Shown here piece after piece: positions 8,554 through 17,474 of a stretch of DNA of 64,000 nucleotides (positions are counted from its first letter, which is position 1; the number at the start of each line of letters is the position of its first letter). The stretch is from Marilutibacter spongiae (GTDB lineage Bacteria; Pseudomonadota; Gammaproteobacteria; Xanthomonadales; Xanthomonadaceae): NCBI RefSeq assembly GCF_014145325.1, contig NZ_JACHTF010000005.1, forward strand, positions 62,001 through 126,000, in the 5' to 3' direction. The notes below the pieces were generated by a model. It saw only the letters and a program-made list of their open reading frames with translations, did no database searches and had not been told where the DNA came from. A program made the translations under genes and the position numbers.

Positions 8554-9501
8554 TCAGCCCCCGATGCGCGGCGGTTGCGGCGCCGGCTTGTCGCCCATCG
8601 CCTGGCGCGCGAGTTCGGCGATGCCCCCCAGCGACCCGATCATCCCGGAGGACTCCATCGGCATCAGCACGAACTTCTGGTTCGGCGCCTCTGCCAGGGA
8701 CTTGAAGGCTTCGACGTACTTCTGCGCAACGAAGTAGTTGATCGCCTGCACGTCGCCCTGGGCGATGGCGTCGGACACCAGTTGCGTCGCCTTCGCCTCG
8801 GCCTCGGCCAGTCGTTCGCGTGCCTCGGCCTCGCGGAACGCGGCTTCGCGCTCGCCCTCCGCCTCGAGGATGGCCGACTGCTTCTCGCCCTCGGCCTTGA
8901 GGATGGCGGCCTGGCGGAAGCCCTCGGCCTCGAGGATGTTGGCGCGTTTCTCGCGCTCGGCCTTCATCTGCCGCGCCATCGCGTCGACCAGGTCCTTGGG
9001 CGGCTGGATGTCGCGGATCTCGATGCGCGTGACCTTCACCCCCCACGGGTTGGTGGCCTGGTCGACCACCGTCAGCAGTTGCGCATTGATGGTCTCGCGC
9101 TGGCTGAGCGACTCGTCCAGGTCCATCGAACCGATCACGGTGCGGATGTTGGTCTGCACCAGGGCGATCATCGCCACCTCCAGGTTGGACACTTCATAGG
9201 CGGCCTTGGCCGCGTCGAGCACCTGGAAGAAGACCACGCCATCCACCTTGACCACGGCGTTGTCCTTGGTGATGACGTCCTGGGACGGTACGTCGAGCAC
9301 CTGTTCCATCATGTTGACCTTGCGGCCGACGCCGTAGACGACCGGCACCAGGAAGTGCAGGCCCGGGGTCATGGTGTGGGTGTACTTGCCGAAGCGCTCG
9401 ACCGTCCACTCGTAGCCCTGCGGCACCATGCGCACCGTCTTGAACAGGATGACCACGCCGGCGAACAGCAGCACCAGCGACAACAGCGTTCCAAAGTCCA
9501 T
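8554..9501 (-). CDS. SPFH/stomatin-like membrane protein (QmcA/paraslipin type)
   Basis: A 315-residue protein with one N-terminal membrane anchor (about residues 4-21), an SPFH domain (about 25-200) and an Ala/Glu-rich coiled-coil region (about 200-255). The coiled coil is built from repeats such as ILEAEGFRQAAILKAEGEKQ. The Gly/Pro-rich tail is short. Members form oligomers that organise membrane microdomains and modulate FtsH-type proteases. The adjacent nfeD supports the assignment. The ATG at 9501 was chosen because the open frame upstream is antisense to the sigma factor gene. Confidence 0.93.
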   Translation of the reverse strand: MDFGTLLSLVLLFAGVVILFKTVRMVPQGYEWTVERFGKYTHTMTPGLHFLVPVVYGVGRKVNMMEQVLDVPSQDVITKDNAVVKVDGVVFFQVLDAAKAAYEVSNLEVAMIALVQTNIRTVIGSMDLDESLSQRETINAQLLTVVDQATNPWGVKVTRIEIRDIQPPKDLVDAMARQMKAEREKRANILEAEGFRQAAILKAEGEKQSAILEAEGEREAAFREAEARERLAEAEAKATQLVSDAIAQGDVQAINYFVAQKYVEAFKSLAEAPNQKFVLMPMESSGMIGSLGGIAELARQAMGDKPAPQPPRIGG

Positions 9502-9624
9502 GCCCCACCCCCGACGTTGATCCTGCGTGGAGTATAGACACCGCCGCCGCCGCGGCGGGCCGCCGCCGGGCGGGAGCCGACGGACTGCGACGCTTTCGCG
9601 CCGGTGGGCATCTAGGATGGATGT

Positions 9625-10236
9625 ATGCCCGCCGCCTCGCCCTCCAGCTTCGCCATCGACGTTCCCGACGCCCTCCTGGCACGGGCGCGGGACGGCGAGC
9701 ACGCGGCGATGGAACTGCTGTATCGCTGGTTCGAGCGGCCGGTGTTCACGCTGGCGCTGCGCATGTGCGGCGACCGCGAGTCGGCCGCGGACGTGCTGCA
9801 GGACACCATGCTGAAGGTCTTCGGCCACCTGGGCGAGTTCCGCCACCGCAACGGGTGTCCGTTCTGGGGCTGGCTGCGCCAGGTCGCCGTCAACGAGTCG
9901 CTGATGCGCCTGCGCCACCAGCGGCGCTTCGCGCAGGATGTCGCGCTGGAAGACGACCACTGGCTGCAGGACGAAGGACCGCTGCCCTCGGCCGCCGCCG
10001 ACGCCGCCCGCCTGCAGCGCGCCCTCGCCGCCCTGCCCGCCCTCACCCGCAGCGTGCTGTGGCTGTACCACGCCGAAGGCTACACGCACGATGAGATCGC
10101 GCTGCTGATGGACCGCAGCGCGAGTTTTTCCAAATCGCAGGTCGCGCGTGGCACGCGCCGGCTCCGCCAGTTGCTGGACGCCGCCCCCGCCGCCACGACC
10201 CGCGCGACACTGGTTCCGGAGAGCCGACATGCCTGA
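9625..10236 (+). CDS. ECF-type RNA polymerase sigma factor
   Basis: A 203-residue sigma70-family protein. Region 2 (about residues 15-90) contains ELLYRWFERPVFTLALRMCGD and ADVLQDTMLKVF. Region 4 (about 125-185) contains LPALTRSVLWLYHAEGYTHDEIALLM. There is no region 1 or 3, as in ECF factors. The next gene overlaps by 8 bp and looks like a membrane-anchored partner, then a PDZ protein follows, so this is a likely three-gene regulatory operon. The signal it answers to is unknown. Confidence 0.9.
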   Translation: MPAASPSSFAIDVPDALLARARDGEHAAMELLYRWFERPVFTLALRMCGDRESAADVLQDTMLKVFGHLGEFRHRNGCPFWGWLRQVAVNESLMRLRHQRRFAQDVALEDDHWLQDEGPLPSAAADAARLQRALAALPALTRSVLWLYHAEGYTHDEIALLMDRSASFSKSQVARGTRRLRQLLDAAPAATTRATLVPESRHA

Positions 10237-11095
10237 CACCCCCGACACCGGCTTCGCCGATCCGCCCGTGCCTTCGCCACGGCGCACGCCGGCCGAAGAG
10301 GGCTGGCGCGACGCCTTCCTCGCGCTGGAACTGGAGACACCCGCCGGCGACGGTTGGCCGCGCCTGGCCACGCGCCTGCCCATGGCCGGCAGACCGATCG
10401 TGGTCGCCGACCCGATCCCGGCCGTGCGCCCACGCGATGGCCGGCGGCGCCGGCGAACCGTGGCCGCATGGGCTGTGGCGGCGACGCTGGCCCTGGCGAT
10501 CGGGATCGCCGTGCCGCGCCTGGACGCGCCCGCACCGTCGCCCGGCGCACCGTCGACATCGGCCCCGTCGACACTCGCGCGAGCGGACGTTTCCCCGCCG
10601 CCGGTGCGCGAAGACGCGGCGCCGATCCCGATCGCCGCCACGCCGACGCCGCTCGCCGTCGCCGCGACCACGCCTGAAGCCACGCGCGCCGCGTCGCTCG
10701 GGTCGGCCGCCCCGGATGGCGGGGATGCGCCTGCCCCGCACCTGGCCACCCTCGCGACGCGGGCGACGCCTCCGGCCGACGCACGCACCGCCCCGACCAC
10801 CCACGCGTTCGATCGCCTGTACGACGAGTCGGCACGCCTGGAAGCGGTGGTGATGCTCGCCCGCGACGACGGCATGTCCAGCGCCACCGCGGCGGCGATG
10901 ACCACGGCGATCGACGCGCGCATCGGCGGCATCGACGTTTCGCTCTCCGAACCCGGCCTGCTGCCCGACGCGCGACTGCAACTCTGGCAGGCGCGCGTGG
11001 ATGCGCTGCGCGACCTCGCCGGCCTGGAATTCACCCAGCGGCTGATGGCCGCCCAGGGCCGCGACGACGAGGCCACCCTGGTCCGCGTGGACTGA
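10229..11095 (+). CDS. probable membrane-anchored anti-sigma factor
   Basis: A 288-residue protein with a roughly 75-residue N-terminal cytoplasmic part, an Arg-rich stretch, and one membrane segment near residues 76-94 (VAAWAVAATLALAIGIAVP). A Pro/Ala/Thr-rich periplasmic linker and a helical C-terminal domain follow. I see no clear family domain. The anti-sigma role is inferred from its 8-bp overlap with an ECF sigma gene and its single-span topology. The N-terminal part would bind the sigma factor and the periplasmic part would sense a signal. Confidence 0.6.
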   Translation: MPDTPDTGFADPPVPSPRRTPAEEGWRDAFLALELETPAGDGWPRLATRLPMAGRPIVVADPIPAVRPRDGRRRRRTVAAWAVAATLALAIGIAVPRLDAPAPSPGAPSTSAPSTLARADVSPPPVREDAAPIPIAATPTPLAVAATTPEATRAASLGSAAPDGGDAPAPHLATLATRATPPADARTAPTTHAFDRLYDESARLEAVVMLARDDGMSSATAAAMTTAIDARIGGIDVSLSEPGLLPDARLQLWQARVDALRDLAGLEFTQRLMAAQGRDDEATLVRVD

Positions 11096-11133
11096 CGCCA
11101 CACCCTGTTTCGAACACACCCGACGAGGTTCCC

Positions 11134-12405
11134 ATGAATGCCCTGACTTCCCGTGCCCTCTGGCTCGCCTGCGGCCTGGCCCTTGCCGCCGGCGCGATCC
11201 ATGCCCAGACCTCGCCGCCCGCGGATGCCGCGGCGGCACGCAAGGCGCTCGACGAGGCACGCGCCGACCTGGATCGTGCCGCGCGTCGCGTGGCCGAACT
11301 GTCGCGCGCAAGCGGCGCGCCGGAAGCGCCCATGGTCCTGGAACGTCGCTTCCAGCGTTCGCCGGTCCTGGGCGTGGTACTGGCGCCCGATGCGGACAAG
11401 GGCGTGCGGATCGCCGCGGTGACGCCCGGTAGCGCGGCCGCCCGGGCCGGCCTCAGGAGCGGCGACCGCCTGCTCGCGGTCGACGGGCAAACGGTCGCCG
11501 CCGCCGATGCCGACGCGCGCCTGGCGCGTTCGCGCGAGTTGCTGTCCGACCTCTCGACCGACACGCCGGTGTCGATCGCTTACGAGCGCGACGGTACGCA
11601 GCGCACCTTGGCGCTCACCCCGACCGTGAGTGAGCGCGTCATGGTATTCCGGGGTGGCGACGGCACCACGACGTTCCCCCGCGGCCGCGTGCATTGGCAG
11701 CAGGCCGGCGACGGCAGGCTCGAAGTCGAGGCCGACGGCTTCACGCATGTCCTGGCCTCCGGCGATTCCGGCGCCCACGAGACGATCCTGATCCGAGGCA
11801 ACCCCGACGGCAGTGCCCAGGGCGGCGTCGCCTCGCCGATGGTGGCGCCCCGCGTGCGCACCGAGATCATCGACCTGGGCCGCGCCGACTGCGCCGGCGG
11901 CACGTGTGCCTCGCCGCTGCTGATGGAGGCCTTCCGCTGGAACGGCCTCAACCTGGCGTCGGTGGATGCCTCGCTGGGCCGCTACTTCGGCACCGGCAGC
12001 GGCGTGCTGGTGCTCAGCACCGGCCCCGAGCTCAAGGGGCTGCAGAGCGGCGACGTCATCCGCAAGGTGGACGGCAAGCCGGTGGCGACGCCACGCGAGG
12101 CGATGGATGCGCTGCGCGGCAAGCCGTCGGGCAGCCGGGTCGCGGTCGAGTACCTGCGCGACCGCAAGACCGCCATCGCCCAGGTCACCGTTCCCGAGCC
12201 GATGGTGATCAACATCCCGCGCCCGCCGGCACCGCCACCCCCGCCGCCCGCGCCAGCCGCACCCGACGCGGTGCCTCCGCCCGTGCCAACGCCCCCGACG
12301 CCCCCGGCCCCGCCCTCCACCGCGGTACCTGCCGCGCCGGCACCGCCACCGCCGCCGCCCGCACCCGCGGCACCGGGCATGGAGCAGGCACGGGTCTTCG
12401 CCTGA
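11134..12405 (+). CDS. periplasmic protein with two PDZ domains
   Basis: A 423-residue protein with a signal peptide (cleavage likely after the Ala-rich segment ending near residue 24). A short helical region (about 30-60) precedes PDZ domain 1 (about 77-160, with PGSAAARAGLRSGDRLLAVD). A middle domain follows, then PDZ domain 2 (about 280-350, with LKGLQSGDVIRKVDGKPV). The last 70 residues are Pro-rich. No protease triad is visible, so it is not a DegP-type enzyme. It follows the sigma/anti-sigma pair by 38 bp with a GAGG ribosome site, and may be a sensor or target of that system. Confidence 0.85.
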   Translation: MNALTSRALWLACGLALAAGAIHAQTSPPADAAAARKALDEARADLDRAARRVAELSRASGAPEAPMVLERRFQRSPVLGVVLAPDADKGVRIAAVTPGSAAARAGLRSGDRLLAVDGQTVAAADADARLARSRELLSDLSTDTPVSIAYERDGTQRTLALTPTVSERVMVFRGGDGTTTFPRGRVHWQQAGDGRLEVEADGFTHVLASGDSGAHETILIRGNPDGSAQGGVASPMVAPRVRTEIIDLGRADCAGGTCASPLLMEAFRWNGLNLASVDASLGRYFGTGSGVLVLSTGPELKGLQSGDVIRKVDGKPVATPREAMDALRGKPSGSRVAVEYLRDRKTAIAQVTVPEPMVINIPRPPAPPPPPPAPAAPDAVPPPVPTPPTPPAPPSTAVPAAPAPPPPPPAPAAPGMEQARVFA

Positions 12406-12423
12406 TCGCGTGCGCCGGCAGGT

Positions 12424-13356
12424 TCAGCGCGTGCCGCGCGGCGGCGCGGATACCCAGCGGTCGAACACCGCATCGATGTCGGCGTCATCGACCTCGCCGC
12501 CGTCCTCCAGGCGCGCCGCCTGCCCGAAGAGCGGGATGATCATCGCCATGCCATCGATCTTCGTCTTCAGTCGGGCCCCCGTCCCTTCGACGAGGAACCC
12601 GTCCCAGCGCGCGCGCACCTTTGCCCAGAACGCCTGCGTCGCATCCCAGTAGGCATAGGCCGCGCTGAAGTCGACCTCCTCGGCCTTCTGGTAGTCGTTG
12701 AAGCCGAACTCACGGACCAGCGCCACGTGGCTGCCATCGGCGTTGCGCTGGACCTTGGTATTGAACTGCTCGTGCGTCCAGCCATTCGGAGTGACGGTAT
12801 GGCGGTTCACCACGGACAACGCGTTGTAGTCCTCGCGCTTGGTGTACTCGCGGCGGGGCAACGGGCGCCAGCCGAGGTCGCTGGTCCAGGTGGAGATGCC
12901 TCCCTGGTGTTCCCAGCGGCCGGTGCCGCAGTAGCGCGGCGCGTCGCTGACCTCGTAGACGCATTGCGTCCATGCGCCCTGGTTCAGCGCGGCGGGTACT
13001 GTACGCACTGTCCAGGTCTGGGTGTCGCTGAACTCGAAGCGTGTCGGCGCCTCGTAGGTCCAGTCCTGCCGCCAGTGCTTGGTCACATGCTGGCTCTTGG
13101 CGTCGACCAGGATGTGCTGCAGCACGATCCGGCCCGGGCTGTCCTCGACGACGATGACGGTCTCGTCGCCGCCGCTGCGCATGGCGGGGTTGCGCTCGTA
13201 GCCGGCCTGCAGGGTCACCGTTTCGTCGAAGGCGAAGTCGACGATGTATTCACCCTGCATGGCGAGGATGGCGGTGCGGTCGGCGGCGGCGGGCTCGCCC
13301 GCGAGCGCGGGTGCGGTCGCGGACAGGAGGACGAGGGTGGCGAGTGCGGATTTCAT
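12424..13356 (-). CDS. DUF6607 family exported protein
   Basis: A 310-residue protein with a clear signal peptide (about residues 1-19) and a mature domain rich in Trp, Tyr and charged residues, matching what I know as DUF6607. Function is not established. The gene lies 68 bp after a TonB-dependent receptor gene on the same strand, in a hemP/receptor locus, so a role in haem or iron use is plausible. I chose the ATG at 13356 because the signal peptide begins there. Confidence 0.8.
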   Translation of the reverse strand: MKSALATLVLLSATAPALAGEPAAADRTAILAMQGEYIVDFAFDETVTLQAGYERNPAMRSGGDETVIVVEDSPGRIVLQHILVDAKSQHVTKHWRQDWTYEAPTRFEFSDTQTWTVRTVPAALNQGAWTQCVYEVSDAPRYCGTGRWEHQGGISTWTSDLGWRPLPRREYTKREDYNALSVVNRHTVTPNGWTHEQFNTKVQRNADGSHVALVREFGFNDYQKAEEVDFSAAYAYWDATQAFWAKVRARWDGFLVEGTGARLKTKIDGMAMIIPLFGQAARLEDGGEVDDADIDAVFDRWVSAPPRGTR

Positions 13357-13424
13357 GGTGTCGGACCTTTGCCTGGCAAATGCGTGCTTGAGGATCTTCA
13401 GTGCTGGAGAAACCATGGCCAGGG

Positions 13425-15671
13425 TCACCAGTTCACCGACAGGCTGACGCCGACGTTGCGCCCCGGCGCAGTGTAGCGCTCGAGCGTACCGCTGCTCGCA
13501 AGCGTACCGACCGGCAGTTCGCCGGTGTCCCAGTAGGTCCGGTCCGCCAGGTTGAACACGCCGGCGTTGACGGTTGCACCCGGTGCGAAGTTCCAGTGCG
13601 CGAGCAGATCGAGCACGCCGTAGCCCGGCGTCGCGAAGTCGGTATCGACGGGGAGGTCGCGCTTGCGCGCGGCAAAGCGACCGGCCAGCTCGACACCCCA
13701 GGCCTCGGCGTCGTATGCCAGGCCGAGCGTGCCACGCAGCGGATCGACGGTTGCGAGTGGCGTGCCATCCGAACGGTCCTCGCCCTCGGCCCAGGTCGCC
13801 GCCGCGCGCAGCGACCAGCCGGCCAGGCCGTCGGCGTAGCCGCCAAGGTCGAGGCCACCGCTGAACTCGACGCCCTGGATCTCGGCGTCCTCGACGTTCT
13901 GCGACTGGAACACCATCAGGCCCTGGTCGTTGAAGCCGATGAGGCGCAGGGACTCGATGAAATCGTCGTAGCGGTTGTAGTAGGCCGACAGGCTGGCGTA
14001 GGCGGTATCGCCGGCGTAGCGCAGGCCAAGTTCGATGCCGTCGCTGGTCTCCGGCTGCAGGTCCGGGTTTGGGATGGCGGTGTACCCGAACTGCAGATTG
14101 GTGAAGCCCAGGTTGACGTCGTTGTACGGCGGCGCACGGAAACCATGCGAGTAGCCGGCGAAGGTCGACCAGGCCTCGCTGAAGCGCCAGACGAAGCCCA
14201 GCTTGGGCGACACGCTGGTCTCGCTCAGCTCCTCCACCACGACGCCCGGGTTGTCTTCCGCGAAGATCGAATCCACCTTCGGCTCGAGCCGGTAATGGTC
14301 GACGCGCAGGCCGGGGACCAGGGTGACGCGGCCGTCGGCGAAGGTCATTTCATCCTGCAGGTACAGCGCCGCGTTGTTGGTCTCGCTGTTCGGAAAATCC
14401 CTGACCGGAAATACGTCCGGCGGCATCACTGGCGTGGAGATGCCGCCCGGATTGACCACCAGGCCATCGCGCTTCTGGCGGACGCGTTCTGTAGACAGGT
14501 CGAAGCCATAGGTGAATGCATGCTCGACGCTGCCGGTCGCGAACGCCTTGAAGACGTTCCCCTGCAGGCCGACTTCGCGCTGGTCGAAGTTGAACGAGCG
14601 CAGGCGGGTCTGCGCCGCACCCGAGGCGAGGATGCGGTCCTCGGCGGTATCCTGCGTCGTCTCGCTGTCCTGGCGGTACAGCTTGACCTCGAAGCCGTCG
14701 GCCAGCGCCGAATCGAGTCCGCTCGCCTGCCAGTCCAGCGACACGCGTGCCCGGGTCTGGTGGTCCCGCCCGGTCAGCGACGTCGTCGTCGTGCGGGTCA
14801 ATGCATTGAAACCCACGGACGACAGCACGTCGGTGTCGACATGATGCTCGTTGCCTTCGACCGTCAGGCGCAGGCGGTGCTTGTCGTTGACGTCGAACAC
14901 CAGCTTGGACAGCAGGCTGCGCCCGTCGCGCTCCTGAGGGTTGGGCGTGGTGCGGGCACTACCGGCGACGTCGTTGGAGCCCATGTTCTCCGTGTCCTGG
15001 CCTTGGTGGTGGCCGACCGCCACCAGGCCGCTCCAGCGATCGCCGGCGAACGCGGTCGTGATGCCCCCGAACAGGCCCTGCCAGTCACCGTCGTAGCCCA
15101 GCTTGAACCCGAAGAAGCTGTCGTCGGTGCCCACATAATCTTCGGGATCCTTGGTGATGAAGGCCACCACGCCGCCCAGGGCGTCGGAGCCGTACAGCGC
15201 GCTGGCCGGCCCGCGCACCACCTCGACCGCCTTGAGCGTGTCCAGGTCGACGAAGTTGCGGTTGGCGTTGGAGTAGCTGCCGATCGAGAACGCGTCCGAC
15301 ACGCCGATGCCATCGGTCTGCATACGCACCCGGTTGCCGCCGAGGCCGCGGATGCGCACGTCGCCGATGCCGAAGCGGCCGACGTCGCGGGTCACGGTGA
15401 CGCCCGGTTCGTAGCGGAACAGGGAATCGAGGTCACGGGCGAGCATGGCGTCCATCTCGCTGCGATCGATGGCCGAGACCGTCGCGGGCACGTCGGCGAT
15501 CTCGCGGGCGGTCCGGGTGGCGGTGACCACGACCCGGTCGAGTTCGGTTCCGGTCGCGGTACTGGCGCCGGCGGCGGCCATGGCATCGCCACCGGGGGCG
15601 TCGGCAAGGGCGGGCACGGGCAGCTCCAGCACGATGGCCAGGCAAAGCGGATGGAGCGGGCTGGAAGGCAT
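13425..15671 (-). CDS. TonB-dependent outer-membrane receptor, probable haem receptor
   Basis: A 748-residue receptor with a signal peptide, a TonB-box-like DRVVVTATRTAREIADVP near residues 45-62, and a plug domain with the RIRGLGGNRVRMQTDG and EVVRGPASALYGSDALGG signatures. A 22-strand barrel follows, with the C-terminal aromatic ending VNW. The plug resembles haem/haemoglobin receptors, and hemP upstream supports a haem substrate; the actual ligand is unproven. The first in-frame start is a GTG at 15701, but the ATG at 15671 directly precedes the signal peptide and has a GAG-type ribosome site. Confidence 0.9.
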   Translation of the reverse strand: MPSSPLHPLCLAIVLELPVPALADAPGGDAMAAAGASTATGTELDRVVVTATRTAREIADVPATVSAIDRSEMDAMLARDLDSLFRYEPGVTVTRDVGRFGIGDVRIRGLGGNRVRMQTDGIGVSDAFSIGSYSNANRNFVDLDTLKAVEVVRGPASALYGSDALGGVVAFITKDPEDYVGTDDSFFGFKLGYDGDWQGLFGGITTAFAGDRWSGLVAVGHHQGQDTENMGSNDVAGSARTTPNPQERDGRSLLSKLVFDVNDKHRLRLTVEGNEHHVDTDVLSSVGFNALTRTTTTSLTGRDHQTRARVSLDWQASGLDSALADGFEVKLYRQDSETTQDTAEDRILASGAAQTRLRSFNFDQREVGLQGNVFKAFATGSVEHAFTYGFDLSTERVRQKRDGLVVNPGGISTPVMPPDVFPVRDFPNSETNNAALYLQDEMTFADGRVTLVPGLRVDHYRLEPKVDSIFAEDNPGVVVEELSETSVSPKLGFVWRFSEAWSTFAGYSHGFRAPPYNDVNLGFTNLQFGYTAIPNPDLQPETSDGIELGLRYAGDTAYASLSAYYNRYDDFIESLRLIGFNDQGLMVFQSQNVEDAEIQGVEFSGGLDLGGYADGLAGWSLRAAATWAEGEDRSDGTPLATVDPLRGTLGLAYDAEAWGVELAGRFAARKRDLPVDTDFATPGYGVLDLLAHWNFAPGATVNAGVFNLADRTYWDTGELPVGTLASSGTLERYTAPGRNVGVSLSVNW

Positions 15672-15876
15672 GGTGGTCTCGGCGTTCGGAATGTCGGGCA
15701 CACCCGCCCGTGGCGCGGGCCGGCGTGGCGACCGGCGGCCAGGGGGCGGACGCAGGAAAGGGGCCCGCCAGCGGCGAACGCGATGGCGGGCATGCCGTCC
15801 CTGGCATGCCGCGCCCGGCGGGGGAGAGAGGGCTTTCCGGGGAAAGCCGCCGGGCGCGGCCTAGGGCAGCATCGTG

Positions 15877-16119
15877 CTACTTGGTCAGGATCAGCTTGTC
15901 GTTGCGGGTGTGCCGCAGGCGGTAGACCTCGCCGCCGTGCTGGATCAGCACCTCGCGCCCGCCACGCAGCAGGGCGTCACTGTCGAGCAGCGCACCGCGG
16001 GGCACGCGTGGGGTGGGCAGGCCCAGGCCCGAGGGCTTGAGCGACGCCGCGCGCTCGACGGCGCGCGACGGGAACTGGACGGCAACGGACGAAGCAGCGA
16101 TCGAATGACGCATGGACAT
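15877..16119 (-). CDS. hemP: haemin uptake protein HemP
   Basis: An 80-residue protein whose C-terminal half carries the HemP signature: LLRGGREVLIQHGGEVYRLRHTRNDKLILTK is the conserved region, quoted here only as its key parts GGREV, YRLR and KLILTK. HemP proteins are small factors needed for haem use and are usually iron-repressed; some act on expression of the adjacent receptor. It is the first gene after a strong Fur box and precedes the TonB receptor by 205 bp. A second ATG at 16113 is also possible. Confidence 0.88.
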   Translation of the reverse strand: MSMRHSIAASSVAVQFPSRAVERAASLKPSGLGLPTPRVPRGALLDSDALLRGGREVLIQHGGEVYRLRHTRNDKLILTK

Positions 16120-16144
16120 GGCCGTGACTCGTTGTGAATGAGAT

Positions 16145-16163
16145 GCTGATGATAATCATTCTC
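16145..16163 (-). promoter_or_regulatory. Fur box upstream of hemP
   Basis: The 19-bp site GCTGATGATAATCATTCTC matches the classical Fur consensus GATAATGATAATCATTATC at 16 of 19 positions, including the whole central TGATAATCATT. It lies 25-44 bp before the hemP start, so iron-bound Fur would block transcription of hemP and probably of the receptor genes downstream. Confidence 0.88.
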
Positions 16164-16211
16164 ATTTTCGAGTCAAGCCGTGGGCAGGCGCGAATGCCCT
16201 GCCCACGGACC

Positions 16212-17183
16212 TCAGGCCGTCGCGGCCTTCACCTGTTGCCAGCCGCGCTCGTCCACCTGCTCGAGCACCTCGAGCGCCTTCAGGTTCTGCTCGAGCTGGG
16301 CGGTGCGGCTGGCGCCCAGGATCACGCTCGACACGTGCGGGTTGCGCAGGCACCACGCGATCGCGAGCGGCGCGGGGTCCACGCCCAGTTCGGCGGCGAC
16401 CGCGGTGAAGCGCCGGGCCCGCGCCAGGCGCTCGGCGCCGGCCTCGCCGCGGATGTTGTCCTGCAGCCAGGCCGCGTCCTCCTGCGCCAGCCGGGAGTCG
16501 CCGGGAATGCCGTCGTTGTACTTGCCGGTCAGCACGCCCGAGGCCAGGGGCGACCAGATCGTCGTGCCCAGCCCGTACTCGCCGTAGAGCGGCGCGTACT
16601 CCAGCTCCACCCGCTTGCGGTGCAGCAGGTTGTACTGCGGCTGCTCCATCGTCGGCGGATGCAGACCGTTCGCGCGGGCGAACTTGCAGGCCTCGCGCAG
16701 TTCGGCCGCCGACCATTCCGACGTGCCCCAGTACAGGACTTTCCCCTGGCGGATGAGCGCATCCATGGCCAGCACCGTCTCGCCGACCGGGGTATCGGGA
16801 TCGGCGCGGTGGCAATAGTAGAGGTCCAGGTAGTCGACGCGCAGGCGCTTGAGGGCGTCGTGGCAGGCGTCGGTCACGTGCTTGCGCGAGAGCCCGCGTT
16901 GGGTCGGGGCGGGGTCCCGGGCGCTGCCGAAGTAGACCTTGCTCGAGATGCAGAAGCCGTCGCGCGGCAGCCGCAGGTCGGCGATCACGTCGCCCATCAC
17001 CCGCTCCGCCTCGCCCTTGGCGTAGACCTCGGCGTTGTCGAAGAAGTTGACCCCGTTGTCCCAGGCGCAGGCGATCAGGTCGCGCGCCTGAGAACGGCCG
17101 ATCTGCGCACCGAAGGTGATCCAGGCGCCGAACGACAGGGCCGACAGCTGCAGGCCGGACGAACCGAGGCGACGGTATTGCAT
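16212..17183 (-). CDS. aldo/keto reductase (voltage-gated K-channel beta / YghZ-like)
   Basis: A 323-residue TIM-barrel NADPH-dependent reductase. Catalytic-tetrad landmarks are present: NFFDNAEVY (Asp and Tyr), SSKVYFG (Lys) and LYYCHRADPDTP (His). A cofactor-binding stretch SSVILGASRTAQLEQNL lies near the C-terminus. The sequence pattern is that of the KvAB/YghZ branch, which reduces small aldehydes such as methylglyoxal. It stands alone, divergent from the manganese-exporter locus. The ATG at 17183 begins the typical MQYRRLGSSGL segment. Confidence 0.94.
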   Translation of the reverse strand: MQYRRLGSSGLQLSALSFGAWITFGAQIGRSQARDLIACAWDNGVNFFDNAEVYAKGEAERVMGDVIADLRLPRDGFCISSKVYFGSARDPAPTQRGLSRKHVTDACHDALKRLRVDYLDLYYCHRADPDTPVGETVLAMDALIRQGKVLYWGTSEWSAAELREACKFARANGLHPPTMEQPQYNLLHRKRVELEYAPLYGEYGLGTTIWSPLASGVLTGKYNDGIPGDSRLAQEDAAWLQDNIRGEAGAERLARARRFTAVAAELGVDPAPLAIAWCLRNPHVSSVILGASRTAQLEQNLKALEVLEQVDERGWQQVKAATA

Positions 17184-17254
17184 GGCGGGCTCCAACGTTG
17201 GGAAGGCTTCAGTGTATCGGTACCCACGGCGGCGCGAAGCCGGTACAATCCGCG

Positions 17255-17392
17255 CACTCTTCCTCCGGGGAGTAGCCCACCGGCCGCCCAGCGCGGGTCC
17301 GGGGCGCGACGTCAACACACTTGGCCGGCAGGCCATGGCGCGCGCAGTCGACATCCGTCCAGGAACGACCGGGCAAGACCGAAGGCAGGCGT
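17255..17392 (+). ncRNA. yybP-ykoY manganese riboswitch
   Basis: The leader carries the conserved blocks of this riboswitch class in order: GGGGAGTAGCCC (17267-17278), GACGTCAACACAC (17309-17321) and GGGCAAGACCGAAGG (17371-17385). A TACAAT hexamer at 17243-17248 is a plausible -10 box just upstream. A GC-rich 9-bp hairpin (arms 17404-17412 and 17444-17452) lies between the aptamer and the start codon and is a candidate expression platform. Manganese binding normally turns on expression of export genes, which fits the gene downstream. The fold was not computed. Confidence 0.88.
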
Positions 17393-17474
17393 TGCGCGTA
17401 CCCGGGCCGGGCCGTGCGGCGTCCGCCTTCGCGTCCTGCGAAAGCCCGGCCCGCATCGAGACCCTGGACCCGAT

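Noticed and set aside
8554-11778. Very long minus-strand open frame (1074 codons)
   Set aside because: Only the part up to 9501 is a real gene (SPFH protein). The rest is antisense to the sigma, anti-sigma and PDZ genes and has Arg/Gly-rich shadow composition.
13401-16040. Long plus-strand open frame (879 codons)
   Set aside because: It is antisense to the TonB receptor and hemP, which have clear homology on the minus strand.
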